A stretch of DNA of 38,811 nt. Source: RPQJ01 sp052035645. Lineage in GTDB: Bacteria > Pseudomonadota > Gammaproteobacteria > Steroidobacterales > Steroidobacteraceae. Both the position numbers and the translations under genes were made by a program. The DNA lies in the NCBI GenBank assembly GCA_052035645.1, contig JBPOHK010000075.1, forward strand, positions 1 through 38,811, written 5' to 3'. The notes beneath the pieces were generated by a model. That model ran no database searches. It was not told where the DNA came from and worked only from the letters and a program-made list of their open reading frames with translations. This document shows positions 24,321 through 32,221 of this stretch, one piece after another (within the stretch, counting starts at the first letter, position 1; every line of letters starts with the position of its first letter).

Positions 24321-25061
24321 ATGCTCGAGAACGACCTTGCCCTGGTGACGGGCGCCTCCCGCGGCATCGGCCGGGCGATCGCGCTGGAACTCGGCCGGCG
24401 CGGGGCCACCGTCGTCGGCACCGCCACCAGTGAATCCGGGGCGGCCGCCATCACGGCGTACCTCGCGGAAGCCGGACTCAAGGGTCGCGGCCTCGTGCTG
24501 GACGTCGCGCGGTCCGACTCCGTCGAGGCCTGCTTCAAGGACGTCGAGGGCAGGGAAGGCACGCCGTCGATCCTGGTCAACAACGCCGGGGTGACCCGCG
24601 ACGGCCTGCTGATGCGCATGAGCGCGGACGACTGGCAGACGGTGATCGAAACGGACCTGTCGGCTGTCTACCGCACCTGCAAGGCGGTGATGCGGGGCAT
24701 GATGAAGGCCCGCCGGGGCCGCATCGTCAACATCGCCTCGGTGGTCGGGGTGATGGGCAATGCCGGCCAGACCAACTATTCGGCGGCCAAGGCCGGCATG
24801 ATCGGCTTCTCGAAGAGCCTCGCCCGCGAGGTCGGTTCGCGGAACATCACGGTGAACGTGGTGGCCCCGGGTTTCGTCGTCACCGACATGACCGACGCGC
24901 TGCCCGAGGCCAGCCGGGCTGCCCTGCTGGCCCAGGTGCCGCTCGGCCGGCTCGGCTCCGCCGAGGACATCGCCCATGCCGTGGCCTTCCTGGCCTCCCC
25001 GCAGGCGGCCTACATCAGCGGCGAAACGCTGCATGTCAATGGCGGCATGTACATGATTTAA
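24321..25061 (+). CDS. fabG: 3-oxoacyl-ACP reductase FabG
   Basis: FabG reduces 3-oxoacyl-ACP to 3-hydroxyacyl-ACP with NADPH in fatty-acid synthesis. The 246-residue short-chain dehydrogenase has the cofactor motif TGASRGIG (10-17), NNAG (87-90) and the catalytic Ser140, Tyr153 and Lys157 (IASVVG, YSAAK). The ending HVNGGMYM is typical. It begins 4 bp after fabD. Context between fabD and acpP makes the assignment firm against other dehydrogenases of the family. Confidence 0.96.
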   Translation: MLENDLALVTGASRGIGRAIALELGRRGATVVGTATSESGAAAITAYLAEAGLKGRGLVLDVARSDSVEACFKDVEGREGTPSILVNNAGVTRDGLLMRMSADDWQTVIETDLSAVYRTCKAVMRGMMKARRGRIVNIASVVGVMGNAGQTNYSAAKAGMIGFSKSLAREVGSRNITVNVVAPGFVVTDMTDALPEASRAALLAQVPLGRLGSAEDIAHAVAFLASPQAAYISGETLHVNGGMYMI

Positions 25062-25078
25062 AACGGGTTTTTGGCCTA

Positions 25079-25108
25079 TTGGACCCCCCGGATCGCTTAA
25101 CATAGAAT
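25079..25108 (+). promoter_or_regulatory. Putative sigma-70 promoter for acpP
   Basis: TTGGAC (25079-25084) and TAGAAT (25103-25108) are separated by 18 bp and lie in the 120-bp gap between fabG and acpP. A dedicated strong acpP promoter is common, because acyl carrier protein is needed in large amounts. Confidence 0.55.
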
Positions 25109-25116
25109 ACGCCGCC

Positions 25117-25150
25117 CATGCCGGTTGCCCACGGGGGTGGCCCCGGCATG
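25117..25150 (+). promoter_or_regulatory. Hairpin in the acpP leader
   Basis: CATGCCGG (25117-25124) pairs perfectly with CCGGCATG (25143-25150), with an inner CCAC/GTGG stem. It would form just inside the 5' leader of an acpP transcript and ends 31 nt before the ATG. No T-run follows, so it may stabilise the messenger rather than end it. Confidence 0.5.
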
Positions 25151-25181
25151 ACTTCCTTCCTTGCAAAGGATTCGAAAGACA

Positions 25182-25424
25182 ATGAGCAGTATTGAACAGC
25201 GGGTTAAGGCGATCGTCGCCGAGCAACTGGGCGTCAAAGAGGAAGAGGTGACCAACGAGTCGTCCTTCGTCGATGACCTGGGCGCTGACTCGCTCGACAC
25301 TGTGGAACTCGTGATGGCGCTCGAAGAGGAGTTCGAGACCGAGATTCCGGACGAGGACGCCGAGAAGATCACGACCGTCCAGCAGGCGATCGACTACATC
25401 AACGAGCGCCGCAGCCAGGCCTGA
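25182..25424 (+). CDS. acpP: Acyl carrier protein
   Basis: This is the acyl carrier of type II fatty-acid synthesis. The 80-residue acidic protein has the phosphopantetheine site Ser37 in GADSLDTVELVMALE, and EEEFETEIPDEDAEKI afterwards as in standard AcpP. ATG 25182 has AAAGGA (25165-25170) upstream. An in-frame TTG at 25161 would add seven residues not seen in the family. Flanking hairpins on both sides suggest its transcript level is adjusted separately from fabG and fabF. Confidence 0.97.
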   Translation: MSSIEQRVKAIVAEQLGVKEEEVTNESSFVDDLGADSLDTVELVMALEEEFETEIPDEDAEKITTVQQAIDYINERRSQA

Positions 25425-25434
25425 GCGGCGCCGG

Positions 25435-25462
25435 GGTCCCACCGCCACGGAGGGCGGGGACC
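25435..25462 (+). promoter_or_regulatory. Hairpin between acpP and fabF (possible attenuator or processing site)
   Basis: GGTCC (25435-25439) pairs with GGACC (25458-25462) and CCGCC (25442-25446) with GGCGG (25453-25457) around a 6-nt loop, with a CA bulge. An A-rich AGAAGAAAGAAT follows instead of a T-run. It begins 10 bp after the acpP stop. Confidence 0.45.
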
Positions 25463-25496
25463 AGAAGAAAGAATCCGCCCACCCAGGGGGCCCAGA

Positions 25497-26741
25497 TTGT
25501 CGAAGCGCAGAGTGGTCGTCACCGGCTTGGGCATCGTGTCGCCGCTCGGCAGCACCGTGGCCTCGGCGTGGGACGGCATCGTCAACGGGCGCAGCGGCGT
25601 CGGCCGCGTCACCCGCATGGATCTCTCCGCGTTTCCCGTCCAGATCGGCGGGCAGGTCGCCGGCTTCGATGCCGAGCAGTACATGTCCCCGAAGGACGTG
25701 CGCAAGTTCGACCCGTTCGTGCCGTTCGGGGTCGCCTCGGCGGTGCAGGCGATCCGGGACTCCGGCTTCGAGGTGACCGAGGCCAATTCGCCGCGCATCG
25801 GCGTGGCGATGGGTGCCGGCATCGGCGGACTCAGCACCATCGAGGACAACAGCGAGAAGTGGCTCGAAGCGCGCACGCCGCGCAAGATCTCGCCGTTTTT
25901 CATCCCCGGCAGCATCATCAACGCCGCCGCGGGCATGGTTTCAATCCTCTACAAGCTGCGGGGACCGAACATCGCGCTGGTCACCGCCTGCACCACCTCG
26001 ACGCACAGCATCGGCATCGCGGCCCGCACGATCCAGTACGGCGACGCGGACATCATGGTGGCGGGGGGTTCCGAGATGGCGTTCACCCCGCTCGGCATCG
26101 GCAGCTTCTGCCAGGCCCGCGCGCTCTCGCAGCGCAACGACGAGCCGGAAAGGGCCAGCCGGCCCTGGGACCGTGACCGCGACGGCTTCGTCATGGGCGA
26201 AGGCGGCGGCGCGCTCGTGCTCGAGGAGTACGAGCACGCCCGGGCCCGCGGCGCGCACATCTACGCCGAGTTCGCCGGTTTCGGAATGAGCGGCGACGCG
26301 CACCACATCACCGCGCCGCCCGAGGACGGCGAGGGTGCCCGCCTCGCGATGACGGCAGCCCTGCGCGATGCCGGCGTCAACCCGGACCAGTTGCATTACA
26401 TCAACGCGCACGCCACCTCGACCGAGCTCGGCGACCGGGCCGAGACCGTCGCGATCAAGCGTGCGCTGGGCGATGCCGCGAAGCAGGTACCGGTCAGTTC
26501 CACCAAGTCGATGACCGGGCACCTGCTCGGGGCCGCCGGCGTCGTGGAGGCGATCTTCTCGATCCTCGCCATCCGCGACGGCATCCTGCCGCCCACCATC
26601 AACCTCGAGAATCCCGACCCGGAGTGCGACCTCGACTACGTGCCCGGCACGGCGCGCCAGGCACCGGTGAAGGTCGTGCTGTCGAACTCGTTCGGCTTCG
26701 GCGGCACCAACGGGAGTCTCGTGTTCCGCGCCCTCGCGTGA
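25497..26741 (+). CDS. fabF: 3-oxoacyl-ACP synthase II FabF
   Basis: FabF is a condensing enzyme that elongates acyl-ACP with malonyl-ACP. The 414-residue product carries the Cys-His-His triad: Cys165 in VTACTTSTHS, His305 in NAHATSTELGD and His342 in GHLLGAAG. It starts at TTG 25497, six nt after AGGGGG (25485-25490). This gives MSKRRVVVTGLG, the standard family start, whereas the next in-frame GTG (25512) would cut into the first strand. The stop overlaps the GTG start of pabB (GTGA). Confidence 0.96.
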   Translation: MSKRRVVVTGLGIVSPLGSTVASAWDGIVNGRSGVGRVTRMDLSAFPVQIGGQVAGFDAEQYMSPKDVRKFDPFVPFGVASAVQAIRDSGFEVTEANSPRIGVAMGAGIGGLSTIEDNSEKWLEARTPRKISPFFIPGSIINAAAGMVSILYKLRGPNIALVTACTTSTHSIGIAARTIQYGDADIMVAGGSEMAFTPLGIGSFCQARALSQRNDEPERASRPWDRDRDGFVMGEGGGALVLEEYEHARARGAHIYAEFAGFGMSGDAHHITAPPEDGEGARLAMTAALRDAGVNPDQLHYINAHATSTELGDRAETVAIKRALGDAAKQVPVSSTKSMTGHLLGAAGVVEAIFSILAIRDGILPPTINLENPDPECDLDYVPGTARQAPVKVVLSNSFGFGGTNGSLVFRALA

Positions 26742-28087
26742 GGGACGCGGCGCCCTCCGACGGCACCGACCTGCTCGCGCTCCACGAACGGTTCCCGGAG
26801 CGCTACCCCGTCCTGCTCGAAAGCGCCAGCGGTCCCGGACTGCTCGGCCGGAACGACATCCTGCTGGCCCAGCCGGGCGAACGCCTGGTGCTGGCGGCGG
26901 ACGGCCAACTCCACGGCGGCAGCGAGGGCGACGGGAATGGCTTCCTCGCGGCCCTCGATGCGTGGTGGTCCCGCGAGCGCCGCTCGACCGGCGACGACAG
27001 CCTGCCGTTCCGCGGCGGCTGGTTCCTGTACCTCGGGTACGAGCTGGCCGCCGAGATCGAGCCGACCCTGCACCTGCCGTCGCCGCGCTTCCCGCGAGCG
27101 CTCGCCTGGCGCATGCACGGCGCCGTGTTGCGCGATGCAGTCACGGGCAGCCTGCGCGTCGTGACCGACACCGGCGACACCGGCGCGTTCGACCGGCAGG
27201 TGCGCGAGGATCTCGTCGAGGCGCGTGCCGCGCCAGCACCGCGCGCCGACCGGCCGGTCGACGGGACGGTCGCCGAGGAGGAGCCGCGGACCTTCACGGA
27301 CGGCGTGCAGTCCGCCCTGGCGGCCATCGCGCGCGGCGACGTCTACCAGGCCAACCTTTCGCGGGCCTGGCAGGCGGAACTCGCGGCGGGCGCCGGCGTC
27401 ACCGACCTGTATCGCGCCCTCCGCCGCGCGAATCCCGCACCGTTCGCGGGCAGCGCGCGGCTCGGCGAGTTCAGCGTGCTGAGCTCGTCGCCCGAGCGGC
27501 TGATCCGCAGCGACGGGAGGGTCGTCAGCACCCGTCCGATCGCCGGCACGCGGCCGCGCGGACGCGACGCCGAGGGCGACGCCCGGCTGGTCGCCGAGTT
27601 GCAGCTGAACGAGAAGGAGCGGGCGGAACACGTCATGCTCGTGGACCTCGAGCGCAACGACCTCGGGCGCATCTGCCGGGCCGGCACGGTGCAGGTCGAC
27701 GAGTACATGACCATCGAGACCTATGCGACCGTGCATCACATCGTCTCGAACGTGCGCGGCGAACTGCGGCCGGGCGTGACCCCGGGCCAGGCGATCGCCG
27801 CGGTGTTCCCGGGCGGGACGATCACCGGCTGCCCGAAGGTGCGCTGCATGCAGCTGCTGGCGGAGTTCGAAGGTTCCCCGCGCGATGCGTATACCGGCTC
27901 CATGGGGTACCTTGGGCTCGACGGCTCGCTCGATCTCAACATCCTGATCCGCACGCTGCTGGTTCACGGTTCGCGGATCGAGTTCCGGACCGGCGCCGGG
28001 ATCGTGGCAGACTCTCGACCCGAGGCGGAACTGGCCGAGACGCGGGCCAAGGCGCGCGGGATGCTGCGGGCACTCGGAGGCGAGTGA
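26738..28087 (+). CDS. pabB: Aminodeoxychorismate synthase component I (PabB)
   Basis: PabB makes 4-amino-4-deoxychorismate from chorismate and ammonia in folate synthesis, normally with the glutaminase PabA. The 449-residue product from GTG 26738 (GTGA overlap with fabF) has the chorismate-binding core: QANLSRAW (about 204-211), RPIAGTRPRG (266-275), NEKERAEHVMLVDLERNDLG (about 289-308) and FPGGTITGCPKVRCMQLL. Escherichia coli PabB has a reactive Lys in the PIKGT loop; here that position is Ala269, as in anthranilate synthase TrpE. The adjacent pabC argues for PabB, so I keep that name, but a pure sequence call could go either way. No pabA gene is nearby. Confidence 0.87.
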   Translation: MRDAAPSDGTDLLALHERFPERYPVLLESASGPGLLGRNDILLAQPGERLVLAADGQLHGGSEGDGNGFLAALDAWWSRERRSTGDDSLPFRGGWFLYLGYELAAEIEPTLHLPSPRFPRALAWRMHGAVLRDAVTGSLRVVTDTGDTGAFDRQVREDLVEARAAPAPRADRPVDGTVAEEEPRTFTDGVQSALAAIARGDVYQANLSRAWQAELAAGAGVTDLYRALRRANPAPFAGSARLGEFSVLSSSPERLIRSDGRVVSTRPIAGTRPRGRDAEGDARLVAELQLNEKERAEHVMLVDLERNDLGRICRAGTVQVDEYMTIETYATVHHIVSNVRGELRPGVTPGQAIAAVFPGGTITGCPKVRCMQLLAEFEGSPRDAYTGSMGYLGLDGSLDLNILIRTLLVHGSRIEFRTGAGIVADSRPEAELAETRAKARGMLRALGGE

Positions 28088-28908
28088 TGATCGGTCGAAG
28101 ACTGGTGAATGGTGTCGAGGGCACGGGAATCGCGGTCGACGATCGCGGGCTCGCCTACGGGGACGGCCTGTTCGAGACCATGTCGGCGGAGAACGGCCGC
28201 TTGCGCCACTTCGACCTGCACATGGCCCGACTCGGCGACGGCTGCCACCGGCTCGGCATTCCGATGCCGCCCGTCGCGACGATCCTCGACGAATGCAGCC
28301 GCGTGCTCGAGGGCCTCGGCACCGCGACGGTCAAGCTGATCCTCACGCGCGGCACCGGACCGCGCGGCTACATGCCGCCGACCCAGCCGAGCGTCACCCG
28401 CATCGTGATGTCGGCGTCTTCGCATTCGCACGAGGCCGACGCGCTGCGCCCGATCTTCGTCATGGTGTGCAGCACGCGCCTGGCGCTCAACGAGCAGCTC
28501 GCCGGCATCAAGCACCTCAACCGGCTGGAGCAGGTCCTGGCGGCGGCCGAAGTCGCGGCGGCGGGGCTGGACGACGGGCTGATGCTGTCGATGGACGGCC
28601 GGCTGGTGTGCGCCACCTCGGGCAACCTGTTCCTGGTGCGCGGCGGACGGCTCGTGACACCCTCGATCCGCGATTGCGGCGTGGCCGGCGTGATGCGTCG
28701 CGTGGTGCTGCAGGCCGCGGACGAGCTGGGGATCTCCTGCGACGTCCGCAGCGTCGACATGGACGAGCTGGGCGCGGCGGACGAGGCCTTCGTCACCAAT
28801 GCCGTGCGCGGGATCCGCCCGGTCGTCGGCGTCTCCGGGATCGCGCAGTACCCGCCGGCCGAACTCGCGCCGCGGCTGCTCGAACATCTCGCCCGGTCGA
28901 CCGGATGA
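28087..28908 (+). CDS. pabC: Aminodeoxychorismate lyase PabC
   Basis: PabC releases pyruvate from aminodeoxychorismate to give 4-aminobenzoate. This 273-residue fold-type IV PLP enzyme begins at an ATG sharing one base with the pabB stop (TGATG). It has the DRGLAYGDGLFET motif (19-31), the Schiff-base Lys142 in LAGIKHLNRLEQV, and SGNLFLV in the second half. Branched-chain or D-amino-acid transaminases share the fold. The immediate pabB neighbour and the LNRLEQV motif favour PabC. Confidence 0.94.
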   Translation: MIGRRLVNGVEGTGIAVDDRGLAYGDGLFETMSAENGRLRHFDLHMARLGDGCHRLGIPMPPVATILDECSRVLEGLGTATVKLILTRGTGPRGYMPPTQPSVTRIVMSASSHSHEADALRPIFVMVCSTRLALNEQLAGIKHLNRLEQVLAAAEVAAAGLDDGLMLSMDGRLVCATSGNLFLVRGGRLVTPSIRDCGVAGVMRRVVLQAADELGISCDVRSVDMDELGAADEAFVTNAVRGIRPVVGVSGIAQYPPAELAPRLLEHLARSTG

Positions 28909-29933
28909 TCCGGCGCATTGTCCTGCTGTCCGTCGTGATGGCGCTGCTGGCAGCCGGCGGCGCCTATGCGACATTCACGCGCTGGCTGCACGCGCCGCTC
29001 GGGATCGACGGCGCGCCGGCCACGGTCGAGATCGCGCGGGGCACCGGCCTCGCGAGCGTCGCCCGCGACCTCGCGGCCCGCGGAATCCTGACGAACCCGC
29101 GCTGGCTCACGACCTACGCGCGGCTGACGGGCGCCGATGCCCGGGTGCGGGCCGGGGAGTACGCCGTGCCGCCGGGCACCACGCCCGAGGGCCTGCTGCG
29201 CCTGTTCGAGAGCGGCGTCGTCGTGCAGCACTCGATCACGATCGTCGAGGGCTGGACCTTCCGCGACCTGCGCCGGGCCCTCGATCGCGAGCCCCGGCTC
29301 GAGCACGCGACGCGCGGCCGCAGCGACGCGGAGGTCATGGTCCTGCTGGGCGAGGGCGGGCAGCATCCGGAAGGGCTGTTCTTCCCGGACACCTACCTCT
29401 TCGACAAGGGGACGACGGACGTCGAGCTGCTGCGCCAGTCGCGGGACCGCAGGCGCCGCGAACTGGATGCAGCCTGGGCCGCACGGGCGCAGGACCTGCC
29501 GTTCACGACGCCCTACCAGGCGCTCGTCCTCGCCTCCATCGTCGAGCGCGAGACGGCCCACCCCGACGAGCGGTCGCGCATCGCCGGCGTGTTCGCCGGG
29601 CGCCTGCGCATCGGCATGCGACTGCAGACCGATCCGACCGTGATCTACGGTCTCGGCGAGAAATTCGACGGGAACCTGCGCCGCGCGGACCTCGAGCGCG
29701 ACGGGCCGTACAATACCTACACGCGCACCGGCCTGCCGCCGACGCCGATCGCGCTGCCGGGCCAGGCGGCCCTGCGCGCCGCGGTGCGGCCGGACGCGCG
29801 CGGCGAGCTGTACTTCGTGGCGACGGGCCTGCCGGACGGCAGTCACCGCTTCTCGAAGACCTTGGCGGAACACGAGCAGGCGGTGCGCGACTACCTGGTG
29901 CGCTATCGCCAGCAGCGGCGGGCAGGGCAGTGA
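28905..29933 (+). CDS. mltG: Endolytic murein transglycosylase MltG
   Basis: MltG is an inner-membrane lytic transglycosylase that cuts nascent peptidoglycan and is thought to set glycan strand length. The 342-residue product has an N-terminal membrane anchor (about 4-24), a LysM-like region (EYAVPPGTTPEGLL, about 85-98) and the YceG catalytic domain. That domain contains LVLASIVERET (catalytic Glu214 by alignment), MRLQTDPTVIYGLG and PYNTYTRTGLPPTPI. It overlaps pabC by 4 bp (ATGA). The pabC-mltG-tmk-holB order is conserved in many Proteobacteria. Confidence 0.95.
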   Translation: MIRRIVLLSVVMALLAAGGAYATFTRWLHAPLGIDGAPATVEIARGTGLASVARDLAARGILTNPRWLTTYARLTGADARVRAGEYAVPPGTTPEGLLRLFESGVVVQHSITIVEGWTFRDLRRALDREPRLEHATRGRSDAEVMVLLGEGGQHPEGLFFPDTYLFDKGTTDVELLRQSRDRRRRELDAAWAARAQDLPFTTPYQALVLASIVERETAHPDERSRIAGVFAGRLRIGMRLQTDPTVIYGLGEKFDGNLRRADLERDGPYNTYTRTGLPPTPIALPGQAALRAAVRPDARGELYFVATGLPDGSHRFSKTLAEHEQAVRDYLVRYRQQRRAGQ

Positions 29934-29934
29934 G

Positions 29935-30573
29935 TTGAGCGGCAAGTTCATCACGTTCGAGGGCGGCGAGGGAGTCGGCAAGTCGACGCAGCTGCAGCGC
30001 GTCGCCGCCTGGCTGCGTGGCCGGGGCCGCGACGTCGTGCTGACGCGCGAGCCGGGCGGCACGCCGCGGGCCGAGAAGCTGCGTACGCTCCTGCTCGAGC
30101 GCAGCGACGAACCCATGCCGGTCGCGAGCGAACTGCTCATGATGTTCGCCGCCCGCGCCAGCCACCTGGCCAACCTGATCGAACCTGCCGTGGCGCGCGG
30201 CGCGTGGGTGCTCTGCGACCGCTACACCGACGCCACCTACGCCTACCAGGGCGGCGGCCGCGGCGTGCCGCTGCACGACATCGACGCGCTGGTGCAGATC
30301 GTCCACCCGCGGCGCTGGCCGGACCTCACCGTGCTGCTCGATGCCCCGGTGGCAACCGGGCTGGAGCGCGCCGGGCGGCGCAACGGCGCGGACGGACCCG
30401 ACCGCTTCGAGACCGAGCGGCACGAGTTCTTCGAGCGCGTGCGCTCGACCTATCTGGCCCGCGCGCAGGACGAGCCGGCGCGCTTTCGCGTCGTGGACGC
30501 AACCGCGGAGGTCGATGCCGTCGAGGCATCCGTCCGCGCCTGCCTCGAGCCGCTGCTCGCGGAGCGGGCATGA
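29935..30573 (+). CDS. tmk: Thymidylate kinase
   Basis: Tmk phosphorylates dTMP to dTDP for DNA synthesis. The 212-residue product has the P-loop FEGGEGVGKSTQ (about 8-19), the DR(Y/H) motif in LCDRYTDATYAYQGGGRG (about 92-109) and a Lys/Arg-rich LID region. It starts at TTG 29935, just 1 bp after the mltG stop. This gives MSGKFITFEGGEG, the normal family start, and no ATG or GTG is suitably placed before the P-loop. It overlaps holB by 4 bp. Confidence 0.95.
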   Translation: MSGKFITFEGGEGVGKSTQLQRVAAWLRGRGRDVVLTREPGGTPRAEKLRTLLLERSDEPMPVASELLMMFAARASHLANLIEPAVARGAWVLCDRYTDATYAYQGGGRGVPLHDIDALVQIVHPRRWPDLTVLLDAPVATGLERAGRRNGADGPDRFETERHEFFERVRSTYLARAQDEPARFRVVDATAEVDAVEASVRACLEPLLAERA

Positions 30574-31613
30574 GCGACGCGGGCGAGGACGGACAGGAAG
30601 ACGGCAGCCCGAGCCCGCGCCCGATCGGCTTCCTGCCGTGGCACGCGGACGCGCAGGCCAGGCTCGCTTCCGCGGTCGCTTCGGGCCGCCTGACGCACGG
30701 ACTGCTGCTGCACGGCCCGCGTGGCGTCGGCAAGGAGCTGTTCGCCTCGGCGCTCGCCGCGGCGCTGTTCTGCAGCCGGCGAGGCGTCGGGATGTCCGCC
30801 TGCGGCGAGTGCGCGGAGTGCCGGTTGAGCCGGGCCGGATCGCACCCGGACCTGCACTGGGTCACGCTGCTCAAGGACGCCAAGGGCGAGAAGGACAAGA
30901 AGGCCATCGGGGTCGACCAGGTGCGGGAACTGGGCGAGGCGCTCGCCATGACCAGCATGCGCAGCGGCTATCGCGTGGCAGTGATCGTGCCGGCCGAGAC
31001 GATGACCGACTCGGCCCAGAACGCGCTGCTCAAGACCCTGGAGGAACCCGCGCCGCGCACGGTGCTGGTGCTGGTCACCGCGCGCCCGTCGGGCCTGCTG
31101 CCGACCCTGCGCAGCCGCTGCCAGCGCATCGAGATCGCCCGGCCGGAGCCGGCCACCGCCCGGCGCTGGCTGGAGGAGGTGATGGGCGGGCCGGTGCCCG
31201 ACCGGTTGCTCGAGATGACCGGCGGCGCGCCCCTGCGCGCCGCGAGCCTGGCGCCGCACTTCGCGGGTCTGGAGCAGCAGATGACCGGGCTGCTCGAGGC
31301 GCTTTTCTCCGGGCGGGCGGAGGTGACGCGCCTCGCCGCCGACATGCTGGGCGAGGGGCTGCCGGCGCGGCTCGACTGGCTGGAGTCCTGGCTCGGCGAC
31401 GCCATGCGCAGGCGCACGCTGCCCGCTGAGACGCGCCTCACGCTTCCGGGCGGCGCTCTATTGCAAAGGGCCGCCGGGGCAGTGAACATAACCATGGCCT
31501 TCCGCCTGGTCGACAGGCTGCGGGAGGCTCGCCGCCAGCTCGAGGGCAACGCGGCGCCGCCGCTGGTGGTGGAGGCTCTGCTGGTCGAGTTCCGGCAGGC
31601 CTGCGCCGAGTAG
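30570..31613 (+). CDS. holB: DNA polymerase III delta' subunit
   Basis: Delta' is the rigid subunit of the clamp loader that opens and places the sliding clamp. The 347-residue product starts at ATG 30570 (ATGA overlap with tmk). It shows HGLLLHGPRGVGKELF, a degenerate P-loop with Glu where Ser or Thr binds nucleotide, as expected for a non-ATPase delta'. Then come a Cys-rich zinc module (SACGECAECRLSR, about 71-83), the NALLKTLEEP box (about 151-160) and TLRSRCQRIE containing the SRC motif. The C-terminal collar domain is normal in length. Confidence 0.94.
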   Translation: MSDAGEDGQEDGSPSPRPIGFLPWHADAQARLASAVASGRLTHGLLLHGPRGVGKELFASALAAALFCSRRGVGMSACGECAECRLSRAGSHPDLHWVTLLKDAKGEKDKKAIGVDQVRELGEALAMTSMRSGYRVAVIVPAETMTDSAQNALLKTLEEPAPRTVLVLVTARPSGLLPTLRSRCQRIEIARPEPATARRWLEEVMGGPVPDRLLEMTGGAPLRAASLAPHFAGLEQQMTGLLEALFSGRAEVTRLAADMLGEGLPARLDWLESWLGDAMRRRTLPAETRLTLPGGALLQRAAGAVNITMAFRLVDRLREARRQLEGNAAPPLVVEALLVEFRQACAE

Positions 31614-31625
31614 GGAGTCGAGTCG

Positions 31626-31985
31626 ATGGCCGTCGCCCCGCGACAACCGAACAAGCCGGGTCTGCTCACGCTCACCATCAAGGACAAGAGCGCGCTGTAC
31701 CTCGCCTACATGCCGTTCGTGAAGAACGGCGGCCTGTTCATCCCGACCAGCAGCAACTACCGGCTCGGCGACGAGGTGTTCATGCTGCTCAACCTGATGG
31801 GCGAGGACGAGAAGCTGCCGGTCGCCGGCCGCGTGATCTGGATGACCCCGAAGGGCGCCCAGGGCAAGCGCACGGCCGGCATCGGCGTGCAGTTCAGCGA
31901 GCAGGACCGCGGCAACACGCAGCGCAAGATCGAGGCCTACCTGGCGGGTGCGCTCGGCGGCGACAAGCCGACGCACACGATGTAA
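31626..31985 (+). CDS. pilZ: PilZ-domain protein (type IV pilus-associated PilZ)
   Basis: This is a 119-residue single PilZ domain. It has the N-terminal LLTLTIKDKSALYLAYMPFV and GGLFIPT (about 36-42) and the VAGRVIWMTPKGAQGKRTAG region of the founder PilZ subfamily. The usual c-di-GMP RxxxR motif is absent at the N terminus, as in the Xanthomonas and Pseudomonas PilZ required for type IV pili. It therefore probably acts through protein contacts (PilB/FimX-like) rather than ligand binding. It follows holB by 12 bp, the common arrangement. Confidence 0.92.
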   Translation: MAVAPRQPNKPGLLTLTIKDKSALYLAYMPFVKNGGLFIPTSSNYRLGDEVFMLLNLMGEDEKLPVAGRVIWMTPKGAQGKRTAGIGVQFSEQDRGNTQRKIEAYLAGALGGDKPTHTM

Positions 31986-32006
31986 CGGCGGCCGCGCGAG
32001 CACCCG

Positions 32007-32213
32007 ATGGCCGAACTATCCCCGGAAGCACGCGAACTCGCGAGAGTCACCGAAGCCTATCGCAAGGCCATCGACGACGTGATGGCGCTGGAGATCAGCG
32101 ACGTCCTGCGCGTCGCCAGGCTGCTCGAGATCGAAGCGACCTTCATGGGGATGCTCGCGGCGGCGCGCGAGGCCGTGGAGCGCAGCCGGGGGCCGACCGG
32201 CAGGCCGAACTGA
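32007..32213 (+). CDS. Small conserved-looking protein of unknown function
   Basis: This is a 68-residue frame 21 bp after pilZ, ending 8 bp before the convergent CNB-rhodanese gene. Third codon positions are overwhelmingly G or C, as in the real genes around it. The product is predicted almost entirely helical (ELSPEARELARVTEAYRKAI, then DVLRVARLLEIEATFMGML) with a polar tail. No membrane segment or known motif is visible. I do not recognise it; co-transcription with pilZ is likely from spacing. The ribosome-binding site is weak (GCGAGCAC upstream), so some doubt remains. Confidence 0.6.
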   Translation: MAELSPEARELARVTEAYRKAIDDVMALEISDVLRVARLLEIEATFMGMLAAAREAVERSRGPTGRPN

Positions 32214-32221
32214 GTCCCGCG

